In this document: positions 7,083-14,779 of the stretch, in pieces
Position numbering within the stretch: the first letter of the stretch is position 1
Layout of the letters: every line of letters starts with the position of its first letter
Notes under the pieces: generated by a model
Databases searched by the model: none
The model's input: the letters and a program-made list of their open reading frames with translations, nothing else
What the model was told of the DNA's origin: nothing
Program-made: the position numbers and the translations under genes
NCBI RefSeq assembly: GCF_009789225.1
Contig: NZ_WSTA01000013.1
Coordinates: 1-56,946 of the forward strand
Origin: Agromyces seonyuensis
GTDB taxonomy: Bacteria; Actinomycetota; Actinomycetes; Actinomycetales; Microbacteriaceae
Reading direction: 5' to 3'
Length of the DNA stretch: 56,946 nt

Positions 7083-7484
7083 TCAGGACAACAGGAGCCC
7101 CGAGACTTCGAACACCAAGAGCGTCACGACGACGAACTGGAGCCCGGTGAACACGAGGTCCTCGATCCAGTCGGCGATCGTCGGTTGCCGTTCGAGCATG
7201 ATCGTCGGGTTGTAGAAGAAGATCGAGACGACGATGACGATCGCGGAGAAACCGAGGCCGATCCACGCCGCGAACGGCACACCCAGGAAGAGCAGCACGA
7301 TCACGACCGCGCCGAGCGCGTACTGCCACAGTTGCGCGACGAAGCCGCGCATCGTGTCGTGGCGCGAGGTGCCCGCCTTCGCGGTCGAGCGCCAGAACTC
7401 GTAGGCGATCGAGTAGACGCACGCGACGGTGAGCGCCCACGCCGCGATCGATTCGAGCAGTGTCGGGTGCGCGGCGCCGTCCAT
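7083..7484 (-). CDS. Four-helix membrane protein, function unknown
   Basis: A 133-residue integral membrane protein. Hydrophobic segments are visible at roughly 9-27, 50-68, 72-90 and 112-131, giving about four helices. No catalytic motif is seen and I do not recognise the family. The ATG has GAGGAG 7 bases upstream, a good ribosome site. It follows the FAD monooxygenase on the same strand at a distance of about 110 bases, so co-transcription is possible but not needed. Confidence 0.75.
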   Translation of the reverse strand: MDGAAHPTLLESIAAWALTVACVYSIAYEFWRSTAKAGTSRHDTMRGFVAQLWQYALGAVVIVLLFLGVPFAAWIGLGFSAIVIVVSIFFYNPTIMLERQPTIADWIEDLVFTGLQFVVVTLLVFEVSGLLLS

Positions 7485-7593
7485 GGCGGGCTCCTCTGAG
7501 TTCGGTGTTGCAGACCGAAGGACGGTTCACGGTAGCGGGAACGCATTCCCGCCGGAAGGCGCGACCGGGATGCCGCGGTCGAGCGGCTCGGGC

Positions 7594-8775
7594 TCAGGCC
7601 CGGCCGAGCGATACCCGGTGGTCGTAGGTCGCGGCCGTCGACCGTTCGGTCACGAGGTGGCGGAACACCCAACGCAGCATCGCGTCCTGGAAGATCCGGG
7701 CGATCGGTCCCGCGGTCTTCGAGCTGCTCGACCGCGCGCCATCCGCCACGATCCGCTCGACGCGCGCCCGTCGCGCGGTCTCGAACGAGGCGAAGGCGGC
7801 AGCCAGCGTCGCCTCGTCGCGGAGGCGCGCCGCGAGGACGACGGCGTCCTCGAGCGCCATCGACGCGCCCTGCCCGGAACTCGGCGACGGCGCGTGCAGC
7901 GCGTCGCCGATGAGGGCGAGCCGACCGCGATGCCAGGTGCGCACCGTCGGAAGGTCGTAGGTGCTGTCGCCGGCGAGGTCGAGCTCGCCGGCGGCGATCA
8001 GGTCGGCGAACGGTCCGGCGTCGGGGCGCGCCAGGTCGACGAGGTGATCGCGCCATTCCGTGGACGACGTGCCGGCGCGTTCCTCACGGGAGACCGGCTC
8101 GCGCGGCTCGTTGACGAACCAGACCACGTCCCCGTCGGGCGTCGGCAGTCCGCCGAAGAACGCGCGCCGCCCGAATACGAACGTCCACGCCTCGAGGTCG
8201 AGGCCCGCCGACGCTGCCCCACCGCGCGTGACGCCGCCGAAGTTCGCCAGGCCGACGTACCGCGCGGCGGCCGCCTGCGGGTCGATCGCGGTCCGCACGA
8301 TCGAGCGGATGCCGTCGGCGCCGATCACGATGTCGCCCTCGACGCGGGTACCGTCGGCGAGCACCACGGCGGCCCCGGAGTCCGCCGTCTCCGCCGCGAC
8401 GGCGCGCGCGCCGTGGCGCACGTCGACGCCGCGATGCGCAGCCTCGGCCATGAGCGCGGCGGAGAGGTCGGGGCGCCGGAACGAGAGCGCCGGGGTGCCG
8501 TCGTCGAGCGGGCGGCCGAGGGGGAGCCGTCCGAGCACGGAGCCGGTCGCGCCGACCATGACGTTGGCCCGCGTCGGCACGCCGTAGCGGCGCACCGGAT
8601 CGAGGGCGTCCAGTTCGTCGAGGGCGGCGAGTCCGTTCGGCGCGATCGTGAACCACGATCCAGCCGCCCGGTCGGTGGAAGCCGCCTCGAGCACGATCGG
8701 CTCGGCGCCGACCGCGACGAGGGCCATGCCGAGGGCCGGTCCGGCAATACCGCCGCCCACCACGATCGCGCGCAT
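7594..8775 (-). CDS. FAD-dependent monooxygenase (PHBH-like aromatic hydroxylase family)
   Basis: A 393-residue group A flavoprotein monooxygenase. The Rossmann GxGxxG motif is VVGGGIAGPALG at 5-16, the DG motif is GADGIRSIVRTAID near 152-165, and the second FAD site is LALIGDALHAPSPSSGQGASMALEDA near 290-315. It would use NAD(P)H and O2 to hydroxylate an unknown substrate, often an antibiotic or aromatic compound in this family. It is divergent from a MarR regulator, with palindromic sites between them, so it is probably induced by its substrate through that regulator. Confidence 0.9.
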   Translation of the reverse strand: MRAIVVGGGIAGPALGMALVAVGAEPIVLEAASTDRAAGSWFTIAPNGLAALDELDALDPVRRYGVPTRANVMVGATGSVLGRLPLGRPLDDGTPALSFRRPDLSAALMAEAAHRGVDVRHGARAVAAETADSGAAVVLADGTRVEGDIVIGADGIRSIVRTAIDPQAAAARYVGLANFGGVTRGGAASAGLDLEAWTFVFGRRAFFGGLPTPDGDVVWFVNEPREPVSREERAGTSSTEWRDHLVDLARPDAGPFADLIAAGELDLAGDSTYDLPTVRTWHRGRLALIGDALHAPSPSSGQGASMALEDAVVLAARLRDEATLAAAFASFETARRARVERIVADGARSSSSKTAGPIARIFQDAMLRWVFRHLVTERSTAATYDHRVSLGRA

Positions 8776-8793
8776 AGAATCGTCTCCAGTTCT

Positions 8794-8824
8794 TACGAAT
8801 CTCGTATCTTTCGAATATCGAAAG
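8794..8824. promoter_or_regulatory. Probable MarR operators between monooxygenase and marR
   Basis: Two palindromes share this 58-base divergent spacer: TACGA-ATC-TCGTA at 8794-8806 and CTTTCGA-ATA-TCGAAAG at 8808-8824, both perfect. A GAATAT hexamer within the second could be the -10 box for marR. The layout fits MarR autoregulation plus control of the divergent monooxygenase; binding itself is inferred. Confidence 0.55.
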
Positions 8825-8833
8825 GATAAGCCG

Positions 8834-9289
8834 ATGACGGAATCCCGTCAAGCCGCGATCAGCGCGGCCGGCGCGGCCTTGCAGCGCTACCAGCGGAGCG
8901 TGCAGCGGTTCGACGACGCGGTCGGACGGGCGCTCGGCGTGAACGCCGCCGACATGCGCAGTCTCGATCGACTGAGCGAGGGCTCGTGCACCGCGGGGGA
9001 GCTCGCGGCCGCCACGGGCCTACGGCCGGCGGCGACGACCGCGCTCGTGGACCGCCTGAGCGAGCGGGGCCTCGTGCGCCGGAGGACGTCACCGGAGGAC
9101 CGGCGCCGGGTGCTCGTCGAGCTCACGCCCGAGGGGCGGGCGCAGGTCTGGGCGGCCTACGGGCCGCTCGTCGAGGAGGGTGCGGTCCTGCTCGAGGGCA
9201 TCGACACCGAGCAGATCGTCGCAATGGGGGCGCTGTTCGAACGCATGACGGCGGTCACCGACCTGCACCGCGCGCGCGTCGAGGGCTAG
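8834..9289 (+). CDS. MarR-family transcriptional regulator
   Basis: A 151-residue winged-helix regulator. The DNA-binding part runs GVNAADMRSLDRLSEGSCTAGELAAATGLRPAATTALVDRLSERGLVRRR and the wing carries SPEDRRRVLVELTPEG, the signature DRR region of MarR proteins. Flanking helices (N-terminal RYQRSVQRFDDAVGRAL and C-terminal GALFERMTAVTDLHRA) form the dimer interface. The ATG has AAAGGA 7 bases upstream. Divergence from the FAD monooxygenase suggests it represses that gene until a phenolic or related ligand binds. Confidence 0.9.
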   Translation: MTESRQAAISAAGAALQRYQRSVQRFDDAVGRALGVNAADMRSLDRLSEGSCTAGELAAATGLRPAATTALVDRLSERGLVRRRTSPEDRRRVLVELTPEGRAQVWAAYGPLVEEGAVLLEGIDTEQIVAMGALFERMTAVTDLHRARVEG

Positions 9290-9540
9290 GTCGTCCGGCC
9301 GAGCCGTCCGGGGGAGCGGTGGGCCGGAAGGGCTCCGATCGGGGCGTGCCGAACGTCCAGCGCTGTCCACTCGCGTCCACCGCTGCGTCCACATGGTTGT
9401 CCACAGCGCGCCGAGGCGAGTTGCAGCGGTCCGGAGGCTGCGAATGCGCGCAGATGTAACGCCCGATCAGCCCGAGTTGCACCGCAGCGGGGAAGCTCGG
9501 CAACGTTCCGACGGGGAGCGGTCTCGAGGTGCTCCGCTCA

Positions 9541-9575
9541 GTGAACTGACATAATGTGCATTATCGGTCATTCAC
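9541..9575. repeat. Imperfect 35-bp inverted repeat with AACTGACATAAT
   Basis: The left arm GTGAACTGACATAATG and right arm CATTATCGGTCATTCAC are complementary apart from small offsets, with a perfect core ATAATG-TG-CATTAT at 9551-9564. It overlaps the last codons of the GNAT gene. The 12-mer AACTGACATAAT (9544-9555) recurs at 10055-10066 on the other side of that gene. This may be a terminator, an operator or a recombination scar. The 250 bases between marR and this repeat hold nothing I can name. Confidence 0.5.
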
Positions 9576-10020
9576 CGAGAACAGCCGGGGACGGCCTGCG
9601 CACCAGGATGACGTCGATCTCGTCCTCGGACTCGAAGACGAATCCGTGCCGCTCGTAGAGACCGCGCGCGCGACTGCCCTGCAGCACGTCGAGTCGCAGC
9701 TCGCGGTCGTCGAACTCGGTCAGGATGCTCCGCAGCACGCCGGCGCCGATACCGCGGCCCTGCAACGCCGGATCGACGTAGAACAGCTCGAGCCAGACGC
9801 TCTCGCCGTCGCGGCGCAGCGAGATGCTGCCGGCGGTCCGGCCGTCGATCTGAATGACGCGCGTCCGATCCGGCGCGAACGCGCCGGCGACCCGGGCAGC
9901 TGATCGTTCGTCGTCCCAGCGTCCGAGGCGCTCCAGATCGGCCCGCATCGTCGCCGCCTTGAGCGCCACGACGTCGGCGAGGTCGGAAGGTTCTGCGGCA
10001 CGGAGCATCCACTCGGTCAT
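9568..10020 (-). CDS. GNAT-family acetyltransferase
   Basis: A 150-residue N-acetyltransferase. It begins MLRAAEPSDLADVVALKAATMRADLERLGRW, then the motif A segment VWLELFYVDPALQGRGIGAGVLRSIL with the QGRGIG acetyl-CoA pyrophosphate loop, and ends LDVLQGSRARGLYERHGFVFESE. The substrate is unknown. The ATG at 10020 is preceded by CATCCT and a 6-base spacer, suggesting a leaderless mRNA. The gene is bracketed by two copies of AACTGACATAAT, hinting that it moved in as a small unit. Confidence 0.87.
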   Translation of the reverse strand: MTEWMLRAAEPSDLADVVALKAATMRADLERLGRWDDERSAARVAGAFAPDRTRVIQIDGRTAGSISLRRDGESVWLELFYVDPALQGRGIGAGVLRSILTEFDDRELRLDVLQGSRARGLYERHGFVFESEDEIDVILVRRPSPAVLGE

Positions 10021-10044
10021 GCGTTCAGGATGCCCCCCTTCACC

Positions 10045-10071
10045 GCGGGATGGAAACTGACATAATCCCGC
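10045..10071. repeat. Hairpin with second copy of AACTGACATAAT
   Basis: GCGGGAT (10045-10051) pairs with ATCCCGC (10065-10071) around a 13-base loop containing most of AACTGACATAAT (10055-10066). It lies 25 bases upstream of the GNAT start at 10020 and may be promoter-proximal or part of a recombination site. A related GGAAACYGACAT string occurs at 38889-38900. Confidence 0.45.
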
Positions 10072-10209
10072 TCCCCCGGCTCGGTCGCCCCTCGGCGCAC
10101 TCCGCAACATCTGTAGCGTCTCTGTTGCATACGGTGGGAGCTTGGTCGCAGTCGACAGGCACCGGCAGGGACGGACGCCGGATCCGACCGGCACTGCGAT
10201 ACTGCTCGA

Positions 10210-10677
10210 ATGGATGCCTCCCTCTCCCCCATGCCGCCCGACGAACTCGGCCCGTGGCTCGCGGAGCAGCAGCGCGAGTACGCGGCTTCCCGCCAGCGGG
10301 CCGGCGAGGATGCGGAGACCGCCGCCCGTACGGCTGCGGAGTCGACCGCGCAGCACTTCCCGGACGGCCGCCCGGGCCCCGGCCACGAGGTCTTCCACGT
10401 CGTCGCCGACGGGCATCCGGTCGGCGTGCTGTGGCTGGGTCCGCATCCGCACGGTGTCCGGGGCGTGACCTGGGTGTACGACGTCGAGATTTTCGCCGCC
10501 GACCGCGGTCGCGGCCTCGGCCGCGCGGCGATGCTGCTCGCCGAGGAGCGCATCCGCGCATCCGGGGGCCATGGCATCGCGCTCAACGTCTTCGGCGACA
10601 ACGCCGTCGCCCGCGCCCTGTACGGCTCGCTCGGCTTCGAACCGACGGCGATCAACCTCCACAAGGCCCTCGACTGA
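10210..10677 (+). CDS. GNAT-family acetyltransferase
   Basis: A 155-residue acetyltransferase. The N-terminal half is a Glu/Ala-rich helix region (DELGPWLAEQQREYAASRQ...), typical of GNATs with ARSxxxA motifs. Strand-loop motif A is VTWVYDVEIFAADRGRGLGRAAMLLAEERIR with the RGRGLG loop, then NVFGDNAVARALYGSLGFEPT. Substrate unknown. The ATG follows GATACT (10198-10203) by 6 bases, so a leaderless transcript is likely. A convergent antiporter gene lies 180 bases downstream. Confidence 0.87.
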   Translation: MDASLSPMPPDELGPWLAEQQREYAASRQRAGEDAETAARTAAESTAQHFPDGRPGPGHEVFHVVADGHPVGVLWLGPHPHGVRGVTWVYDVEIFAADRGRGLGRAAMLLAEERIRASGGHGIALNVFGDNAVARALYGSLGFEPTAINLHKALD

Positions 10678-10817
10678 CGACTCCCCCGGGCGCCGCTCTG
10701 CGCCGTTCTGCGGCCCCATTCCGGGTCTGCAACCATCAAAGGGCACAGCGCCCAGATATCGCGCTGATCAGGGGTTTCTAGGCGATTCAAGACTGGATCG
10801 ACGGATGCCGCCGCCGT

Positions 10818-10834
10818 CGGGGCCCGCGGCCCCG
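10818..10834. terminator. Short GC hairpin downstream of the antiporter gene
   Basis: CGGGGCC (10818-10824) and GGCCCCG (10828-10834) form a 7-bp stem with a CGC loop, 24 bases past the antiporter stop on the minus strand. There is no U-run, as is common in actinomycetes. Confidence 0.45.
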
Positions 10835-10857
10835 GCTCGACGTGCGCACCGACAACG

Positions 10858-12453
10858 TCAGTCGAGGATGGTGCGTCCGGTGAAGCGGACCTCCTCGGCA
10901 TCGAGTTGTGCCTGAATGCGCCGCAGCACGGTGTCGTCGATCGTCTGCTGGTCCCGGAGTCGGAGCACGACGGCTCGCTGCTGCTCCAGCACGGCGAGCT
11001 TGAGCCTGCGGTAGTCCTCATGACCTCGGACGAGTTCGACGTCGTCGTCAGCGGGCCGCTCGACGCCCTGCGCGTCGAGCACGCGCCGTTGCCGCTCGAG
11101 TTCTCGCTGCACGCGCTCGCGAGCGGCGTCGCCGACCCCGAGTCCGGCGACGAGTTCCGGGAGGGCGGCGAGGGTCTCCGCGATCGCGGTCGACTGCGCA
11201 AGACGGCGCTCCTCGAGCGCGAGGTTGTCGGCGGGGAACCGAGCCCAGCGCACGAGCCACGGCAGCAGGGGTGCCTGCACGGCGAGCGTGAGCAGGATGA
11301 CGCCCGCTGCCGCGAACACGATGACGGCCCGATCGGGGAAGGCCGAGCCGTCGTCGAGCACCATCGGGATGCCGAGGGCGGCCGCGAGGGAGACCGCGCC
11401 CCGGAACCCGGCCAGTCCGCTGACGACGCGAGCACGCGGACCGAGCCGGTGGTCCTCGCGATGCGGGCCGTGATCGAAGGCGCCGATGAGCAGTCCGCTG
11501 AGGAACTGGAACGCCATCCGCACGAGTACCAACGCGAGCCAGACGGCGACGGCGAGCAAGCACGCGGTTCCGAGCGAGGCGGCGGGCACTGCGCGGGTGT
11601 CGGCGTTCATCTCGAGCCCGACGAGCACGAACAGCGACCCGTTGATCACGAGGCTCGCGAACACGAAGACGCTCGTGGTCTGCTGCCGGGCCTCCGGGGT
11701 GTTGCGCCGTGGGCCGGCCCGACCCATGAAGATGCCGGCGACCACGACGGCGATGACGCCGGATGCGCTGATGAGTTCGGCGACCAGGTACGCCGTGAAC
11801 GGCACGAGCACATGGGCGACCGTATTCAGCGACGGATCGACGAAGCGGTTGCGCACCCGCAGCCCCACCCATCCGATCGCGAAGCCGACGATCGCGCCGC
11901 CGGCATACGCGAGCACGAACATCCCCGAGATCTCAAGCGGACCGAGCGCGTGCTCGCTCACGGTCGCGGCGATCGCGATGCCGTAGAGCACGAGTGCCGT
12001 GCCGTCGTTGACGAGGCTCTCGGCGCGCAGCAGCGTGAGGTTGCGCTGCGGGAGCGCCTTGGCCAGGGCGGCAGTCGCCGTCGCGTCGGTCGGAGCGACC
12101 GCGGCGCCGAGCACCCACGCCGGACCCCACGGTAGACCGAACGCGTGGGCGATGACGGCAACGACCGCGGCGCTCAGCACGACGAGCACCGTGCTCGCGA
12201 GCACGATGGTCCAGAGATCGCGGCGGATGCCGCGCAGCGAGATCGTGAGGGACTCCCAGTAGAGCAGCACGGGCAGGAACCAGAGCAGCACGACGTCGGG
12301 ATCGAGGTGGAAGCCGTCCAGCATCGGGGCGAAGGCGAGCAGGATGCCGACCGCGACGAGCAGCACCGGCGACGCGATGCGCGTTCGGCGTTCGCCCGCC
12401 GCCGCCGCGAGCACCGCGATCCCGACGACGACGACCATTTCGAGTCCGAGCAC
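10858..12453 (-). CDS. Na+/H+ antiporter, CPA1 (NhaP/NHE-like) family
   Basis: A 531-residue cation/proton antiporter of the inner membrane. About twelve hydrophobic helices fill residues 1-405. The transport-site signature ESLVNDGTALVLY (the ND pair of CPA1) is near 155-167 and FRGAVSLAAALGIP near 357-370. The last 120 residues are a charged cytoplasmic tail with helices (ERVQRELERQRRVLDAQG, YRRLKLAVLEQQRAVVLRL) as in NhaP-type proteins. It would expel Na+ (or K+) in exchange for H+ for pH and salt balance. GTG 12453 gives the family's usual MLGLE-type beginning; ATG 12438 is an alternative. Confidence 0.9.
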   Translation of the reverse strand: MLGLEMVVVVGIAVLAAAAGERRTRIASPVLLVAVGILLAFAPMLDGFHLDPDVVLLWFLPVLLYWESLTISLRGIRRDLWTIVLASTVLVVLSAAVVAVIAHAFGLPWGPAWVLGAAVAPTDATATAALAKALPQRNLTLLRAESLVNDGTALVLYGIAIAATVSEHALGPLEISGMFVLAYAGGAIVGFAIGWVGLRVRNRFVDPSLNTVAHVLVPFTAYLVAELISASGVIAVVVAGIFMGRAGPRRNTPEARQQTTSVFVFASLVINGSLFVLVGLEMNADTRAVPAASLGTACLLAVAVWLALVLVRMAFQFLSGLLIGAFDHGPHREDHRLGPRARVVSGLAGFRGAVSLAAALGIPMVLDDGSAFPDRAVIVFAAAGVILLTLAVQAPLLPWLVRWARFPADNLALEERRLAQSTAIAETLAALPELVAGLGVGDAARERVQRELERQRRVLDAQGVERPADDDVELVRGHEDYRRLKLAVLEQQRAVVLRLRDQQTIDDTVLRRIQAQLDAEEVRFTGRTILD

Positions 12454-12701
12454 GTCTCCCCCGATCCGGACGGCACGGACACTCCCCGCGCCCCGCCGCC
12501 CCGTCAGGCCAGAATGCCAGAACGCGCTGCAGCGCCCGGGCCGATCGCGGGGCGGGCGACGATCCGAGGCCGGCTTCGCGACACGAGCACTCGGGTCTCG
12601 CGCATCGACCCCGATCAGGGCCAGAATCAGAGATGCGAACCGGCGACGCCGGAACGCCGTGTCGTGGGGGCGACCGGTCGCTCCCCCTTGGAAGGAGCGC
12701 C

Positions 12702-13301
12702 ATGTCCACCTCATCGTCCCCGTTCTCGGGGTTCGCCATCGATTCCGCGGGTCTCGCGAAGTCCGCGATCAACTCGATCCGCATCGGGCTCGGCATCTCG
12801 GGCGTGCTCATGCTCGTCATCGGCATCTGGATGACGTTCGCGCCGAAGAGCGCGATCACGGTCTTCACCTGGCTGCTCGCGTTCTACCTCATCATCGCGG
12901 GACTGATCTACCTCGGCATGGGCATCTTCGCCCGAGGGATCTCGGGCGGTGCGAGAGCCCTCGACCTCGTGCTCGGCGTGCTCTTCATCGTCGGGTCGAT
13001 CGTCGTCTTCATGAACCTGCAGTCCTCGGCCGTCGCCCTGGCCGCCTTCATCGGTATCCTCGTCGGCATCCTCTGGATCGTGGAGGGAATCGTCTCGCTC
13101 GCGACCGCGGGCGATGCCGCATCCAAGGGCTGGTCGATCTTCTTCGGCATCCTCGGCATCCTCGCCGGCCTCGTGCTGCTCTTCTCCCCGATCTGGGGCT
13201 TCACGTTCCTCTTCATCTTCACCGGCATCAGCCTGATCGTGTTCGGCATCTTCCAGATCGTGCGCGCGTTCACGTTCGGACGCGGCGCGACGACGGTCTG
13301 A
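12702..13301 (+). CDS. DUF308 (HdeD-like) membrane protein
   Basis: A 199-residue protein with six hydrophobic segments arranged as three repeated helix pairs (starting near 30, 55, 85, 110, 145 and 170), with GIWMTFAPKSAITVFTWLLAFYLIIAGLI as the characteristic first pair. This matches the DUF308/HdeD family; HdeD in E. coli is linked to acid resistance at high cell density. Whether the role carries over is unknown. GAAGGAG lies 5 bases before the ATG. It is divergent from the antiporter, which also concerns ion or pH balance. Confidence 0.87.
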   Translation: MSTSSSPFSGFAIDSAGLAKSAINSIRIGLGISGVLMLVIGIWMTFAPKSAITVFTWLLAFYLIIAGLIYLGMGIFARGISGGARALDLVLGVLFIVGSIVVFMNLQSSAVALAAFIGILVGILWIVEGIVSLATAGDAASKGWSIFFGILGILAGLVLLFSPIWGFTFLFIFTGISLIVFGIFQIVRAFTFGRGATTV

Positions 13302-13324
13302 GCCGCGCGACCGGCCCGACGAGA

Positions 13325-13359
13325 CGAGCGGGGCGGATGCATCGCATCCGCCCCGCTCG
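13325..13359. terminator. Bidirectional terminator, 16-bp perfect hairpin
   Basis: Bases 13325-13340 pair perfectly with 13344-13359 around an ATC loop, between the convergent DUF308 and SDR genes. Confidence 0.85.
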
Positions 13360-13380
13360 ACGTCTTCGGACGTCGGCCAG

Positions 13381-14154
13381 TTAGTCGAGGGTCGCGGGGC
13401 TGAATCCCGAGACGTCGCCGACGTAGCGGGTGTGCTCCGCCGGGATCGGGTCGACGGCTGCCAACGCGACCTCGGCGGCGAACTCGGCGACGTTGAAGAG
13501 CTTGCCCGCCTCCTCCTTGCGGAGGGCGATGGCACCCGGGTTCGCCCGCTCGAGGAGCGTCGCGGTGATCGTGCCCTCGATCATGTCGCCCGAGACCACG
13601 ACGAACTCGACGCCGGCGGCCTCGTACTCGGGCAGCTTCTCGCGCAGCGCGTCCTCGCCGGCCCGCTTGGAGAGGGCGACCGGCTCGTACTCCGGCATGG
13701 TCGGGGTGGTGCGGATGAAGTGCGCCTGGTGGCTCGTCACGAAGACGATGCGCGAGCCGGCGCCGAGGTGCGGCAGTGCCTGCTCGACCACGTTGAGCTG
13801 CGCGTCGCGGTTGAGCCGCATGGCGTAGTCCTCGCCCATGCCGGTCTCCATGCCGCCCGAGGCGTTCAGGACCAGCAGGTCGACGTGGCCGAACGCGGTC
13901 TCCGCGGCCTCGAACATCGCCGCGACGGATGCCGCATCGGTGAGGTCGGCGCCGACGGCGATCGCCCGGCCGCCGGCCGCTTCGATCTCGCCGACGACTT
14001 TCAGCGCGCGCGCCTCCTTGTTGCGGTAGTTGATGACGACCGCGGCACCGGCGGCGGCCAGGTACTTCGCGGTGTCGGCACCGATCCCGCGCGAGGAGCC
14101 GGTGACGACGGCGACACGGCCGGCGAGGGAATCGGGGGCGAGGGGGTTGGTCAC
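13381..14154 (-). CDS. SDR-family oxidoreductase with altered active site
   Basis: A 257-residue Rossmann-fold SDR. The cofactor motif is VVTGSSRGIGADTAKYL at about 17-33 and the NNAG position reads LNASGG. The catalytic region reads FVTSHQAHFIRT...EYEPVALSKRAGE: the lysine is present but the residue four before it is Val, not Tyr, so the classical Tyr-xxx-Lys is not intact. The Tyr of EYEP is seven residues before the Lys. This YEPVA.SKRAGE pattern is, as far as I recall, shared by a group of actinobacterial SDRs, so the enzyme may use a different proton relay. GTG 14154 is the start; ATG alternatives are absent. Confidence 0.85.
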   Translation of the reverse strand: MTNPLAPDSLAGRVAVVTGSSRGIGADTAKYLAAAGAAVVINYRNKEARALKVVGEIEAAGGRAIAVGADLTDAASVAAMFEAAETAFGHVDLLVLNASGGMETGMGEDYAMRLNRDAQLNVVEQALPHLGAGSRIVFVTSHQAHFIRTTPTMPEYEPVALSKRAGEDALREKLPEYEAAGVEFVVVSGDMIEGTITATLLERANPGAIALRKEEAGKLFNVAEFAAEVALAAVDPIPAEHTRYVGDVSGFSPATLD

Positions 14155-14308
14155 GTGGGAACTCCAGACGGTTCGAGCAGGTCGTCGGCGGCGAGGGCCT
14201 GCCCCCGGCGCCGCTTCGACATTACCGGCCCGGATATGCCGCCGTTGCGCCTCCGGCACCGGGGTGCCGACTGCTAGGTTCGAGGCAGCCCGGAACGAAG
14301 GAGTCGCG

Positions 14309-14779
14309 TTGGACGTCTTGACCCAGTACGCCTGGATCGGTTGGCTGGTCCTCATCCTCGTCTTCGCCGTGATCGAGATCTTCACGCTCGAGATGACGTT
14401 CCTCATGCTCGCGATCGGCAGCGTCGGCGGGCTCCTCTCCGGGCTCGCGGGCATCCCGTGGTGGGCGCAGGTCGTCGTGGCCGCCGCGCTCGCCCTCCTC
14501 CTCATCTTCACGTTGCGCCCGAGGCTCTTGCGCGCCCTCCAGAAGAGCGGTGATCCGACGAAATCAAACGTCGACGCGCTCGTCGGCGAGTCCGGCAGCG
14601 TCGTGCGCACGATCGGCACGTCCGGCGGCCAGGTGAAGCTGCGCAACGGCGACATCTGGACCGCTCGCCTCTCCCCCATCACCGAGCAGCGCGACGTCCC
14701 AGTCGGCGAAGCCGTGCTCGTCACCGCCATCGACGGCGCGACCGCCGTCGTCGTCCCGCTCGAACGGAGTGCGTCGTAA
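14309..14779 (+). CDS. NfeD-like membrane protein (SPFH partner)
   Basis: A 156-residue protein with an N-terminal pair of membrane helices (WLVLILVFAVIEIFTLEM; then WWAQVVVAAALALLLIFTL) and a C-terminal OB-fold beta domain (NVDALVGESGSVVRTI...GEAVLVTAIDGATAVV), the layout of short NfeD proteins. Genes of this type sit beside SPFH/stomatin genes, and the proteins are thought to join in membrane microdomain quality control. The TTG start was chosen because GAAGGAG ends 5 bases upstream. A TAGGTT at 14275-14280 may be its -10 box. The stop overlaps the SPFH start by one base. Confidence 0.87.
   Translation: MDVLTQYAWIGWLVLILVFAVIEIFTLEMTFLMLAIGSVGGLLSGLAGIPWWAQVVVAAALALLLIFTLRPRLLRALQKSGDPTKSNVDALVGESGSVVRTIGTSGGQVKLRNGDIWTARLSPITEQRDVPVGEAVLVTAIDGATAVVVPLERSAS

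Noticed and set aside
8808-8824. TTCGAATATCGA near marR looks like the string over the imuA' SOS box.
   Set aside because: It lacks the GAAC-N4-GTTC core; the likeness comes from a shared GAATAT -10 hexamer flanked by TC and CGA.
9290-9540. Spacer after marR with repeated gtccac/tccaca strings.
   Set aside because: The strings are short and irregular; no hairpin, ORF or RNA could be supported.
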